Assembly: GCF_024600715.1 (NCBI RefSeq)
Contig: NZ_CP102332.1
Span: forward strand, 3,410,001 to 3,474,000
Direction: 5' to 3'
Origin: Streptomyces changanensis
GTDB lineage: Bacteria; Actinomycetota; Actinomycetes; Streptomycetales; Streptomycetaceae
Length of the DNA: 64,000 nucleotides
Below, piece by piece: positions 28,020 to 38,444 of this stretch (its first letter is position 1; the number at the start of each line of letters is the position of its first letter). Made by a program: the position numbers and the translations under genes. The notes under the pieces are model-generated. The model ran no database searches and was not told the DNA's origin. It saw nothing but the letters and a program-made list of their open reading frames with translations.

Positions 28020-29792
28020 TCACAGCGGCGGCGACAGCCTCGCGAGGGCGCGCAGCGCGCCCGGCGCCAGCCGGGACAGGAGGCGGGCGCCCCGGGCCTC
28101 CGGTGTCACGGGCACCACCGCGCGGTTCTCCGCGACCGCCCGCAGGACCGCGTCGGCGACCTTCTCCGGCGGGTAGCCGCGCAGCCCGTACAGCCGGGAC
28201 GCACGCCCGCGCAGGCGTTCCTGCTCCCCGTCGGACACACCGGTGAAGAGCGCCGTCGCCGTGATGCCCGTCTTGACGAGGCCGGGGCAGACCGCCGAGA
28301 CGCCGATGTCCCGCCCGGCCAGCTCGGCGCGCAGGCACTCGCTGAGCATCAGCACCGCCGCCTTGGAGGTGCAGTACGCGGAGAGGGCCCGGGAGGGCTG
28401 GAAGGCGGCGGCGGACGCGGTGTTCACGATGTGGCCGCCCTGCCCGCGCTCGGCCATCTGCCCGCCGAAGATCCGGCAGCCGTGGATCACGCCCCACAGG
28501 TTGACGTCGAGGACCTTCCTCCAGTCCTCGCCGGTCGTCTCCAGGAAGGGCCCCGACATGCCGATCCCGGCGTTGTTCACCAGGACGTCCACCGTGCCGT
28601 ACTCGGCGGCGACCTTCGCGCCGAGCTCCTCCATCGCCGGCTCGTCGGCCACGTCCACCACCTCGGCCCACGCGGCCGGCGCGCCGACCAGGCGGGACAG
28701 CTCCGCGGTACGGGCCGCGCCCTCCGCGTCCCGGTCGACGGCCACCACCCGAGCCCCCGCCCCGGCGAACGCGAGCGCCGTGGCCCGGCCGATACCGCTC
28801 GCGGCGCCCGTCACCAGCACCAGCTGCCCGGCGAACCGGTCCGCGTACCGCCGCCGGGGCGGTGGCGGTACGGGTGCCACCGGGGCGTCCCGCTCGTCGT
28901 GCGCGGTCACGAAGTCCGTGATCCACGCGGCGACCTGGTCGGGGCGCGTCCGTGGCACCCAGTGCTTCGCCGGCAGCGTCCGCCGCACCAGCAGGGGGGC
29001 CCACCGGTCCAGCTCGTCGTAGAGCCGCTCCGACAGGAAGGCGTCACGGGTCGGGGTGATCAGCTGTACCGGGACGTGCGCGTACGCGTCGGGGCGCGGG
29101 TGCCGCAGGCGCGGGCGGACGTTGTCCCGGTACAGCCACGCGCCGTGCGCCGCGTCCGACGGCAGCGACGCGGTGGGGTAGCCGTCGGCCGGTACCTTCT
29201 CCACCCGGCGCAGGAGGTCCGGCCACCGCCGCCCCAGGGGTCCGCGCCAGGCGAGCTCGGGCACCACCGGTGTGTGCAGCAGGTACACGTACCAGGACTT
29301 GGCGCCCTGGCCGAGGAGCTGGACCACGCGGCGCGGGGTCGGCCGGGCGACGCGCCGCCCGATCCAGTGGCCGAAGTGGTCGAGCGACGGCCCGGAGATC
29401 GACGTGAAGGAGGCGATCCTGCCTTCGGTGCGGGCGATCGTCGCGAACTCCCAGCCCTGCACGGAACCCCAGTCGTGGCCGACCAGGTGGACCGGCCGGT
29501 CAGGGCTGACCGCGTCGACGACCGCCAGGAAGTCGTCCGTCAGCTTCTCCAGCCTGAACCCGCCGCGCAGCGGCACCGGGGCCGTCGACCTGCCGTGGCC
29601 CCGCACGTCGTACAGCACGACGTGGAAGCGCTCGGCCAGCCGCAGGGCGACCTCGGACCACACCTCCTTCGAGTCCGGGTAGCCGTGGACGAGGACGACC
29701 ACGGGCCGGTCCGGTTCGCCCAGCTCTGCGACGCACAGCTCGATGCCGCCCGTACGGATCCAGCGCTCGCGGGCGCCCCTCAGCAGACTCAT
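28020..29792 (-). CDS. Alpha/beta hydrolase - short-chain dehydrogenase fusion (EphD-like)
   Basis: 590 residues in two modules. Residues about 1-290 are an alpha/beta hydrolase (oxyanion HGYPDSKEVW, nucleophile elbow VGHDWGSVQGWEF with Asp as in epoxide hydrolases, late His in AKHWVPR). Residues about 310-560 are an SDR with VTGAASGIGRATALAF, NNAGIG and the YCTSK catalytic Tyr-x3-Lys. The architecture is that of mycobacterial EphD, implicated there in lipid modification. The ATG at 29792 overlaps the stop of the broken M24 gene upstream (ATGA), so translation was probably coupled to it. The substrate is unknown. Confidence 0.88.
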   Translation of the reverse strand: MSLLRGARERWIRTGGIELCVAELGEPDRPVVVLVHGYPDSKEVWSEVALRLAERFHVVLYDVRGHGRSTAPVPLRGGFRLEKLTDDFLAVVDAVSPDRPVHLVGHDWGSVQGWEFATIARTEGRIASFTSISGPSLDHFGHWIGRRVARPTPRRVVQLLGQGAKSWYVYLLHTPVVPELAWRGPLGRRWPDLLRRVEKVPADGYPTASLPSDAAHGAWLYRDNVRPRLRHPRPDAYAHVPVQLITPTRDAFLSERLYDELDRWAPLLVRRTLPAKHWVPRTRPDQVAAWITDFVTAHDERDAPVAPVPPPPRRRYADRFAGQLVLVTGAASGIGRATALAFAGAGARVVAVDRDAEGAARTAELSRLVGAPAAWAEVVDVADEPAMEELGAKVAAEYGTVDVLVNNAGIGMSGPFLETTGEDWRKVLDVNLWGVIHGCRIFGGQMAERGQGGHIVNTASAAAFQPSRALSAYCTSKAAVLMLSECLRAELAGRDIGVSAVCPGLVKTGITATALFTGVSDGEQERLRGRASRLYGLRGYPPEKVADAVLRAVAENRAVVPVTPEARGARLLSRLAPGALRALARLSPPL

Positions 29793-30333
29793 GCGGTGGC
29801 CTCCTCGGCCCATCGGCGGACGTGCGGCAGATCGTCGTCGAGCCGGAACGCGCTCTCCCGCGGGTCCCGGGAGTCGGTCACCACCAGCGGCTCCTCGAAC
29901 TTCGCTCCCGTACCCCGGAACCCGAGGCGCGGCTCGACGCCCACACCCCGGACTGTGGCGGATGGTCGGAGAACCCGTGCGGCGACCACAGCGGTGACCA
30001 GCCCTCCCGGTGGCCGTGCGGCGCGTCGGACGCGAGCCCCTTCAACGCCTGCGTGCCGAACCCGAACAGGGTGGGGGACCACCGCCGCTCCCGCACCCGG
30101 CCCACCTTGTGCGCGACCACTCCGAAGGGGTGGGCGCGGTGCCGGTCGGCGTACCCCCGGCGGACCCGCACGCCCCGGGCGCGCAGCCAGTCCCGCCGCG
30201 TCCGCGCCGCCTCCCGCTCGGTGACCCCCGGCCCCAACCGCGCCGCCACCGCCTCGGCGCACGCGTACGCCAGACGCTGCGCCGCCTCTCCGACCCCCCG
30301 CGGCCCGCGCGCCGCCGCCGTCCTCGCCGTCAT
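29789..30333 (-). pseudogene. Broken M24-family peptidase-like gene (internal deletion plus frameshift)
   Basis: Remnant of a creatinase/aminopeptidase-like (M24) gene. From ATG 30333 the frame reads an N-terminal helix (GEAAQRLAYACAEAVAARLG, TEREAARTRRDWLRARGVR) and then jumps directly to the late domain (GYADRHRAHPFGVVAHKV, TPTLFGFGT-like SPTLFGFGTQALKGLASD). In intact relatives known to me about 100 residues with the first metal ligands lie between these parts. Near 29938-29942 one base is lost: the reading must shift to continue VEPRLGFRGTGAKFEEPLVV, ending DDDLPHVRRWAEEATA at 29789. The total length (545 nt) is not a multiple of three, consistent with this. The old stop still overlaps the EphD-like start. 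Confidence 0.8.
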
Positions 30334-30592
30334 GCCACCCCGCCCGTCCGCGGGCGCCGTCACCGGCCGCGCGCGGTACGCACACCCGTGACCCCGACAC
30401 CCGTCCGACACCGACCAACTTGACACCAGTGAATGTGACAATGCCCGGCGGCGACGTCAAGGGCGCGTCGACCGCCTGTGGAAAACCCCGCACGGCATAC
30501 CCCTCCCGTACGGGCACGTACGCCTGGAGTCGGAGACGGATCCAGCCGCCTGGACTGACGTGCGGTGTGGTCCCCGCCACTACCGTCGAACC

Positions 30593-31567
30593 GTGACTGT
30601 GATCGCCACCGAAAGCCTCAGCAAGCGGTTCCCCCGGGTGACCGCTCTCGACCGGCTCTCCCTGGACATCGGACCCGGTGTGACCGGACTCGTGGGTGCC
30701 AACGGAGCCGGCAAGTCGACGATGATCAAAATCCTGCTCGGCCTGTCCCCCGCCACCGAGGGCCGCGCCCGGGTGCTGGGACTCGACGTGGCGACGAGCG
30801 GCCCCGCCATCCGCGAGCGGGTCGGCTACATGCCGGAGCACGACTGCCTGCCGCCGGACGTGTCGGCCACCGAGTTCGTCGTGCACATGGCCCGCATGTC
30901 CGGGCTGCCGCCGACCGCGGCCCGCGAGCGCACCGCCGACACGCTTCGCCACGTCGGCCTGTACGAGGAGCGCTACCGCCCCATGGGCGGCTACTCGACC
31001 GGCATGAAGCAGCGCGTGAAGCTCGCCCAGGCGCTCGTCCACGACCCGCAGCTGGTCCTCCTGGACGAGCCGACCAACGGCCTCGACCCGGTCGGCCGCG
31101 ACGACATGCTGGGCCTGATCCGCCGCGTCTGGACCGACTTCGGCATCTCGGTGCTGGTCACCTCGCACCTGCTCGGCGAGCTGGAGCGCACCTGCGACCA
31201 CGTCGTCGTCATCGACGGCGGCCGCCTGCTGCGCTCCAGCTCCACCAGCGACTTCACGCAGACCACGACCACGGTCGCCGTCGAGGTCACCGACTCCGAC
31301 ACCCACCCCGACGGGACGGCCGCGCTCCGCGCCGCCCTCGCCGCCGCCGGGGTGACCCTCCACGCGCGCGTGGAGGAGGGCCTGCCCGGCGCGGGCCACG
31401 TCCTGCTGCTGGAGGCGGCCGGCGAGGAGACCTACGACATCGTCCGCGACACCGTCGCCGACCTGGGGCTCGGCCTCGTCCGCATGGAACAGCGCCGCCA
31501 CCACATCGCCGAGGTGTTCCGCCCCGACGCCGCGGCCGGCCGGCCGCAGGAGGTCCAGCCCCGATGA
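30593..31567 (+). CDS. ABC exporter ATPase (first pair)
   Basis: 324-residue DrrA/CcmA-type ATPase of an ABC-2 exporter. Walker A is GANGAGKST, the signature is YSTGMKQRVKLAQAL (a variant of LSGGQ), Walker B is LVLLDEPTNGLD and the H-loop is VLVTSHLL. A C-terminal extension of about 80 residues is typical of the family. The GTG at 30593 is preferred: a TACCGT -10-like hexamer at 30581-30586 ends 7 nt before it, which implies a leaderless message. Its stop overlaps the permease start (ATGA at 31564). First gene of a four-gene cluster. Confidence 0.9.
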   Translation: MTVIATESLSKRFPRVTALDRLSLDIGPGVTGLVGANGAGKSTMIKILLGLSPATEGRARVLGLDVATSGPAIRERVGYMPEHDCLPPDVSATEFVVHMARMSGLPPTAARERTADTLRHVGLYEERYRPMGGYSTGMKQRVKLAQALVHDPQLVLLDEPTNGLDPVGRDDMLGLIRRVWTDFGISVLVTSHLLGELERTCDHVVVIDGGRLLRSSSTSDFTQTTTTVAVEVTDSDTHPDGTAALRAALAAAGVTLHARVEEGLPGAGHVLLLEAAGEETYDIVRDTVADLGLGLVRMEQRRHHIAEVFRPDAAAGRPQEVQPR

Positions 31568-32442
31568 GCACCGAGACGCAGATCCACAACATCGGGTACC
31601 GCAAGTACGACGGTCCCCGCCTCGGCCGCGCCTACGCGCGCAGGTCCCTGTTCGCGCAGTCCCTGCGCGGCGCCTACGGGCTGGGCCGCAGCGCCAAGTC
31701 CAAGGTGCTGCCGATGATCCTGCTGGGCGTCATGTGCGTACCGGCGCTGATCATCGTCGCGGTCGCCGTGGTCGCCAAGTCCGCCTCCCTGGGCGTCGAC
31801 TACACGCGCTACGCGATCATCATGCAGCTGGTCATCGCGCTGTACGTGGCCTCCCAGGCGCCCCAGTCCGTCTCGCGGGACCTGCGCTTCAGGAGCATCC
31901 CGCTGTACTTCTCCCGCCCCATCGAACGGGCCGACTACGTCCTCGCCAAGTACGCGGCCATGGCGTCGGCGCTCTTCATCCTCACCGCGCTCCCGCTGGT
32001 CCTGCTCTACGCGGGCGCCCTGCTGGCCAAGATGGACTTCTCCGAGCAGACCGAGGGCTTCGCCCAGGGGGTGGCTTCCGTGGCCCTGCTGTCGCTCCTG
32101 TTCGGTGGCATCGGCCTGCTGCTGGCCGCGCTGACGCCGCGCCGCGGCTTCGGCGTCGCGGCGGTCATCGCCGCGCTGTTCATCTCGTACGGCGCCGTCA
32201 CCACCGTCCAGGCCATCGCCTGGGGCACGGACAACACGGCCGCCGTGACCTGGCTCGGCCTGTTCTCGCCGATCACGCTCATCGACGGCGTGCAGACCGC
32301 CTTCCTCGGCGCCACGACGTCCTTCCCGGGCGGCGCCGGACCCGGCACCGGTGCGGGCGTGGTCTACCTGCTGGTCGTCCTCGGGCTCATCGCCGGCTCC
32401 TACGCCGGCCTGATGCTCCGCTACCGGAAGGCCGGCCTGTGA
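31564..32442 (+). CDS. ABC-2 type permease (first pair)
   Basis: 292 residues with six membrane segments (e.g. VLPMILLGVMCVPALIIVAV, ALFILTALPLVLLYAGALL, VYLLVVLGLIAGSYAGLML) and the DLRFRSIPLYFSRPIERADY stretch common to ABC-2 permeases. It overlaps the preceding ATPase by 4 nt (ATGA) and is therefore its obligate partner. The exported substrate is unknown. Confidence 0.88.
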   Translation: MSTETQIHNIGYRKYDGPRLGRAYARRSLFAQSLRGAYGLGRSAKSKVLPMILLGVMCVPALIIVAVAVVAKSASLGVDYTRYAIIMQLVIALYVASQAPQSVSRDLRFRSIPLYFSRPIERADYVLAKYAAMASALFILTALPLVLLYAGALLAKMDFSEQTEGFAQGVASVALLSLLFGGIGLLLAALTPRRGFGVAAVIAALFISYGAVTTVQAIAWGTDNTAAVTWLGLFSPITLIDGVQTAFLGATTSFPGGAGPGTGAGVVYLLVVLGLIAGSYAGLMLRYRKAGL

Positions 32443-32491
32443 CCGCCCTCCCGTCGCCCTCCACCACCGTCCGAAGGAATGGGCCGCGCCC

Positions 32492-33403
32492 ATGAGCACT
32501 CTCACCATCGACCACGCGTCGCGCTGGTTCGGCAACGTCGTCGCCGTCAACGACGTCACCATGACGATCGGCCCCGGCGTGACCGGCCTCCTCGGCCCCA
32601 ACGGCGCCGGCAAGTCCACGCTCATCAACATGATGGGCGGGTTCCTCGCCCCCTCCACCGGCTCGGTCACCCTCGACGGCCAGGCGATCTGGCGGAACGA
32701 GTCCGTCTACCGCCACATCGGCGTCGTGCCGGAGCGGGAGGCCATGTACGACTTCCTCACCGGACGCGACTTCGTCCTCGCCAACGCCGAACTGCACGGC
32801 CTCGGCGCGGCGGAGGCGCAGCGCGCCCTCGCGACCGTCGAGATGGAGTACGCGCAGGACCGGCGGATCTCCACGTACAGCAAGGGCATGCGGCAGCGGG
32901 TGAAGATGGCGTCCGCGCTGGTGCACGACCCGTCGGTGCTCCTCCTCGACGAGCCGTTCAACGGCATGGACCCGCGCCAGCGCATGCAGCTGATGGACCT
33001 GCTGCGGCGGATGGGCGCCGCGGGCCGCACCGTCCTGTTCTCCTCGCACATCCTGGAGGAGGTCGAGCAGCTCGCCTCGCACATCGAGGTCATCGTCGCC
33101 GGACGGCACGCGGCGAGCGGCGACTTCCGCCGCATCCGCCGCCTGATGACCGACCGCCCGCACCGCTACCTGGTCCGCTCCAGCGACGACCGGGCCCTGG
33201 CCGCCGCGCTCATCGCCGACCCGTCGACGGCCGGCATCGAGGTCGACGTCCGGGAGGGCGCCCTGCGGATCCAGGCCGTCGACTTCGGCCGGTTCACGGA
33301 GCTGCTGCCGAAGGTCGCCCGCGCGCACTCCATCCGGCTGTTGACGGTCTCGCCCTCGGACGAGTCCCTCGAGTCGGTCTTCTCGTACCTCGTCGCGGCC
33401 TGA
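32492..33403 (+). CDS. ABC exporter ATPase (second pair)
   Basis: 303 residues, closely related to the ATPase at 30593 and probably its duplicate. Walker A is GPNGAGKST, the signature is YSKGMRQRVKMASAL, Walker B is VLLLDEPFNGMD and the H-loop is LFSSHIL. It starts 49 bp after the first permease with AAGGAATGGG upstream of the ATG. It may form a heterodimer with the first ATPase or serve the next permease. Confidence 0.9.
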   Translation: MSTLTIDHASRWFGNVVAVNDVTMTIGPGVTGLLGPNGAGKSTLINMMGGFLAPSTGSVTLDGQAIWRNESVYRHIGVVPEREAMYDFLTGRDFVLANAELHGLGAAEAQRALATVEMEYAQDRRISTYSKGMRQRVKMASALVHDPSVLLLDEPFNGMDPRQRMQLMDLLRRMGAAGRTVLFSSHILEEVEQLASHIEVIVAGRHAASGDFRRIRRLMTDRPHRYLVRSSDDRALAAALIADPSTAGIEVDVREGALRIQAVDFGRFTELLPKVARAHSIRLLTVSPSDESLESVFSYLVAA

Positions 33404-33418
33404 AGGGAGCCCTCGACC

Positions 33419-34141
33419 ATGTACCACCCCACTGTCGCCCGGCTCACCTACCGCGGTCTGCTCGGCCGCCGCCGGGCAGCGATCCTCTTCGTGCTGCCCG
33501 TCCTCCTGCTGGCCATCGCGGTCGCCGTCCGCGTGTTCAACGGCGCGGACGACCAGATCGCCGCCGACCTCCTCGGCGGCTTCGCCCTCGCCACGATGGT
33601 GCCGCTCATCGCGGTCATCGCCGGCACCGGCGCGATCGGCCCGGAGATCGACGACGGCTCGATCGTGTACCTCCTCTCCAAGCCGGTGAAGCGGCCCACG
33701 ATCATCCTCACCAAGCTGACCGTCGCCATCGCGGTCACCATGGTCTTCTCGGCCCTCCCCACCCTCGTGGCCGGGTTCATCCTCAACGGCAACGGCCAGC
33801 AGGTCGCCGTCGCCTACACCGTCGCCGCGCTCGTCGCGTCGATCGCGTACAGTGCCCTCTTCCTCCTCCTCGGCACGGTCAGCCGCCACGCCGTCGTCAT
33901 CGGGCTCGTCTACGCCCTGGTGTGGGAGTCGCTGTTCGGCAGCGTGATCTCCGGGGCGCGGACCCTGAGCGTCCAGCAGTGGGCGCTGGCCGTCGCCGAG
34001 CAGGTCACCCGCGGCGAGGGGCTCGTCTCCTCCGACGTGGCCCTGCCGGTCGCCACGGCGCTGCTGGCCGTGGTCACCGTCGCGGCCACCTGGTTCGCGG
34101 GACACAAGCTGCGCACGCTGACCCTGGCGGGCGAGGAGTAG
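33419..34141 (+). CDS. ABC-2 type permease (second pair)
   Basis: 240 residues with six hydrophobic segments. The GTGAIGPEIDDGSIVYLLSK region corresponds to the conserved loop of ABC-2 permeases. It starts 15 bp after the second ATPase, with GAAGGGAG upstream. With the three genes before it, it completes a two-ATPase, two-permease exporter; a strong hairpin follows 17 bp after the stop. Confidence 0.88.
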   Translation: MYHPTVARLTYRGLLGRRRAAILFVLPVLLLAIAVAVRVFNGADDQIAADLLGGFALATMVPLIAVIAGTGAIGPEIDDGSIVYLLSKPVKRPTIILTKLTVAIAVTMVFSALPTLVAGFILNGNGQQVAVAYTVAALVASIAYSALFLLLGTVSRHAVVIGLVYALVWESLFGSVISGARTLSVQQWALAVAEQVTRGEGLVSSDVALPVATALLAVVTVAATWFAGHKLRTLTLAGEE

Positions 34142-34157
34142 GCCGGGCGGTGAGGCG

Positions 34158-34195
34158 GACCCGGGTCCCGTCACGGGGGTGACGGGGGCCGGGTC
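34158..34195 (+). terminator. Terminator of the ABC cluster
   Basis: A 16-nt inverted repeat with 14 matches plus one possible G-U pair (34158-34173 with 34180-34195) and a 6-nt loop. Confidence 0.7.
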
Positions 34196-34365
34196 TCGTC
34201 GTAGGGGAGCCCGGGAGCCCGGGCGGCGGTGCGGCGGTGCGGGTCGCGGCCGGGGTTTTCCACAGGGAGACGGGCGTCGCAGCGGCGGAACCCGCACGGG
34301 ATTACTGTGGGGCCGGGCGCGACCCGCCCGGCCGCAGACCTGCACTCACACCTTGGGGAGAAGCC

Positions 34366-35769
<1,404 letters not shown>

Positions 35770-35815
35770 CGCGGAAAACCGCTGGCGGGGGCCGGAGGGC
35801 CCCGGCACAGTGGTG

Positions 35816-35843
35816 GGCGCGGCGTGCTGCTCCACGCCGCGCC
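35816..35843 (+). terminator. lpdA terminator hairpin
   Basis: Perfect 11-bp stem (GGCGCGGCGTG with CACGCCGCGCC) and a 6-nt loop, 47 bp past the lpdA stop. Confidence 0.75.
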
Positions 35844-36363
35844 GGTCGGCGGTACTCCCGCCGACCGACCACACCGGGACCGGGGTGGAGCACGACGGCG
35901 GCGGAGGAGAGTCCGGGCCCGTCGGCTCCCCGCGGGGCAGCGCCCTTCGGGTCTCCCGTGGGGCAGCGCCCGGCAGGCACCGACGCGGCCACGCACGGCA
36001 CCTTGTGGGCCGACGCGGCGCGGCTGCCCGGGGCGGCCGCTTCGAGCGCGCGTGACGCGCGGGCCGCCCTTCCCGGGCCGGCCGCCTCCAGCGCCTCCCG
36101 CGCGGCGGCCCGGTCCGTCACGTACGGCAGCTCACGCGCGCCGGTCCGTGTCCGCCGCACCACCGCTGGTGTGCGCGGGAGCGAGCGGGCCGTGAGGCAG
36201 TGCCCCCGGCGGGCCCGCCGCCGCACACGGCCTTCCGCGCGCGGCCTTCCGCACACGGTCTTCCGTACGCGGCCTTCCGCGCGCGGAAGACCGCGCGCCG
36301 TCCCGTCGCCCGCCCCCGCCCGGCGGACCGGCCGGCGACGGGGACGGCGCGCCCGGCCCGGGG
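35844..36363. other. Non-coding gap with 14-bp tandem repeats
   Basis: 520 bp between the lpdA terminator and the stop of the HAD gene. No gene is supported. 36220-36285 holds about 4.6 copies of a 14-bp unit (CGCACACGGCCTTC and variants) and ends in the perfect palindrome CTTCCGCGCGCGGAAG. The rest is high-GC sequence with only shadow frames. Confidence 0.7.
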
Positions 36364-37170
36364 TCAGTCGGTGAGGAGCCTCTCCAGGACCGTGGCGATG
36401 CCGTCGTCGTCGTGGGACTCCGTGACCTCGTGGGCGACGGCCTTCAGCGTCTCGTGGGCGTTGGCCATGGCCACGCCGTGCGCGGCCCAGGCGAACATCG
36501 GGATGTCGTTGGGCATGTCACCGAAGGCGATCGTGTCCGCGGCCTTCATCCCGAGGCGGCGGGCCGCCAGGGACAGCCCCGTCGCCTTGCTGAGGCCCAG
36601 CGGCAGGATCTCCACTATCCCCGGGCCCGCCATGACCACGTCCACCAGTCCGCCGACCACCTGGCGCGCCACCGTGGCGAGTGCGTCGTCGTCGAGGTCG
36701 GGGTGCTGGACGTACACCTTGTTCAGCGGGGCGGACCACAGATCGGCGGGGTCCTCGAGCGGCAGGTACGGCAGCGGGCCCTCCTGGACCCGGTAGCCGC
36801 GGCCGACGAGCACCTCGCCCTCCAGACCGTCGCGGCTGGCGGCGAGCGCCAGCGGGCCCACCTCGGCCTCCAGCTTCGACAGGGCGAGCCCCGCGAGCTG
36901 CCGGTCCAGCGTCACCGACGTCAGCAGCCGGTGCTCACCCGCGTGGTAGACCTGCGCGCCCTGGCCGCACACCGCGAGCCCGTCGTAGCCGAGGTCATCG
37001 AGGATGTGCCGGGTCCAGGGCACGGACCGGCCGGTGACCACGATGTGCGCGGCGCCCGCCGCCGTGGCGGCGGCGAGCGCGGCGCGCGTGCGCGGCGACA
37101 CGGAGCCGTCGGAGCGCAGCAGCGTCCCGTCGAGGTCGGTCGCGACGAGCCGGTAGGGGAAGGCGCTCAC
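36364..37170 (-). CDS. HAD-superfamily phosphatase (Cof type), coupled to serS
   Basis: 268 residues, paralogue of the enzyme at 24184-25044: nucleophile DLDGTLL, motif II VTGRS, lysine in [10 protein letters not shown], motif [12 protein letters not shown], cap domain about 85-190. The GTG at 37170 overlaps the serS stop (GTGA), so it is translated with serS. Coupling to a tRNA synthetase hints at a metabolic repair or serine-linked role, but that is speculation; the substrate is unknown. Confidence 0.88.
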   Translation of the reverse strand: MSAFPYRLVATDLDGTLLRSDGSVSPRTRAALAAATAAGAAHIVVTGRSVPWTRHILDDLGYDGLAVCGQGAQVYHAGEHRLLTSVTLDRQLAGLALSKLEAEVGPLALAASRDGLEGEVLVGRGYRVQEGPLPYLPLEDPADLWSAPLNKVYVQHPDLDDDALATVARQVVGGLVDVVMAGPGIVEILPLGLSKATGLSLAARRLGMKAADTIAFGDMPNDIPMFAWAAHGVAMANAHETLKAVAHEVTESHDDDGIATVLERLLTD

Positions 37171-38444
37171 TTGGCCACGGGCTCCAGCAGCTCCCGGCCG
37201 CCGAGGTACGGCCGGAGCACCTCGGGCACGCGCACGGAGCCGTCGGCCAGCTGGTGGTTCTCCAGGATGGCCACGATCGTGCGCGGCACGGCGCACAGCG
37301 TGCCGTTCAGCGTCGACAGGGGCTGCACCTTCTTCCCGTCGCGCATGCGGACGGAGAGGCGGCGGGCCTGGAAGCTGTCGCAGTTCGACGCGGACGTCAG
37401 CTCGCGGTACTTGCCCTGCGTCGGGATCCACGCCTCGCAGTCGTACTTGCGCGACGCGGACGCGCCGAGGTCACCGGTGGCGACGTCGATCACCTGGAAC
37501 GGCAGCTCCAGCGAGGTCAGCCACTGCTTCTCCCACTCCAGGAGCCGCTTGTGCTCGGCCTCGGCCTCCTCCGGCGCGACGTACGAGAACATCTCGACCT
37601 TGTCGAACTGGTGGACGCGGAAGATGCCGCGGGTGTCCTTGCCGTACGTACCGGCCTCGCGCCGGTAGCAGGGGGAGAAGCCGGCGTACCGCAGCGGCAG
37701 CTTGTCGGCGTCGATGATCTCGTCCATGTGGTACGCGGCGAGCGGCACCTCGGACGTCCCGACCAGGTAGTAGTCGTCCTTCTCCAGGTGGTAGACGTTC
37801 TCCGCGGCCTGGCCGAGGAAGCCCGTGCCCTCCATGGCACGCGGGCGCACGAGCGTCGGCGTGAGCATCGGGACGAAGCCGGCCTCGGTCGCCTGCGCGA
37901 TGGCCGCGTTGACGAGGGCGAGCTCCAGGAGCGCGCCGACACCGGTCAGGTAGTAGAAGCGGGAGCCCGACACCTTCGCGCCGCGCTCGACATCGATGGC
38001 GGCCAGCGCCTCGCCGATCTCCAGGTGGTCCTTGGGCTCGAAGCCCTCGGCGGCGAAGTCGCGGATCGTGCCGTGCGTCTCCAGGACGACGAAGTCCTCC
38101 TCGCCGCCGACCGGGACGTCCGTGTGGACGATGTTGCCGAGCCGGAGCAGCAGGCGACGGGTCTCCTCGTCGGCCTCGTGCTGCTCGGCGTCGGCGGCCT
38201 TGACGTCGGCCTTCAGCTGCTCGGCGCGCTTGAGCAGCTCGGCCTTCTCCTCCGGGGACGCCTTGGGGATCAGCTTGCCGAGCGACTTCTGTTCGGAGCG
38301 GAGCTCGTCGAAGCGGACGCCGGACGACCTGCGCCGCTCATCGGCGGAGAGCAGGGCGTCGACGAGCTCGACGTCCTCTCCACGGGCGCGCTGGGAGGCG
38401 CGAACACGGTCGGGGTCCTCACGGAGCAGGCGAAGGTCAATCAC
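37167..38444 (-). CDS. serS: Seryl-tRNA synthetase
   Basis: Class II synthetase that charges tRNA-Ser. 425 residues: an N-terminal coiled-coil arm that grips the tRNA (about residues 30-100, [20 protein letters not shown]) and a catalytic domain with motif 2 ([18 protein letters not shown]) and motif 3-region [15 protein letters not shown]. The GTG start at 38444 gives the standard N-terminus [19 protein letters not shown] tRNA-Ser gene is also in this window (60389). The gap upstream carries a DnaA-box cluster. Confidence 0.97.
   Translation of the reverse strand: MIDLRLLREDPDRVRASQRARGEDVELVDALLSADERRRSSGVRFDELRSEQKSLGKLIPKASPEEKAELLKRAEQLKADVKAADAEQHEADEETRRLLLRLGNIVHTDVPVGGEEDFVVLETHGTIRDFAAEGFEPKDHLEIGEALAAIDVERGAKVSGSRFYYLTGVGALLELALVNAAIAQATEAGFVPMLTPTLVRPRAMEGTGFLGQAAENVYHLEKDDYYLVGTSEVPLAAYHMDEIIDADKLPLRYAGFSPCYRREAGTYGKDTRGIFRVHQFDKVEMFSYVAPEEAEAEHKRLLEWEKQWLTSLELPFQVIDVATGDLGASASRKYDCEAWIPTQGKYRELTSASNCDSFQARRLSVRMRDGKKVQPLSTLNGTLCAVPRTIVAILENHQLADGSVRVPEVLRPYLGGRELLEPVAK

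Noticed and set aside
29789..31504. 571-residue minus-strand frame covering the broken M24 gene and the ABC ATPase
   Set aside because: Only its last ~45 residues resemble a real protein. The rest is antisense to the ATPase gene, so it is a frameshifted pseudogene end plus shadow.
36220..36285. Possible CRISPR array
   Set aside because: Units are contiguous 14-mers with no spacers and no cas genes nearby.
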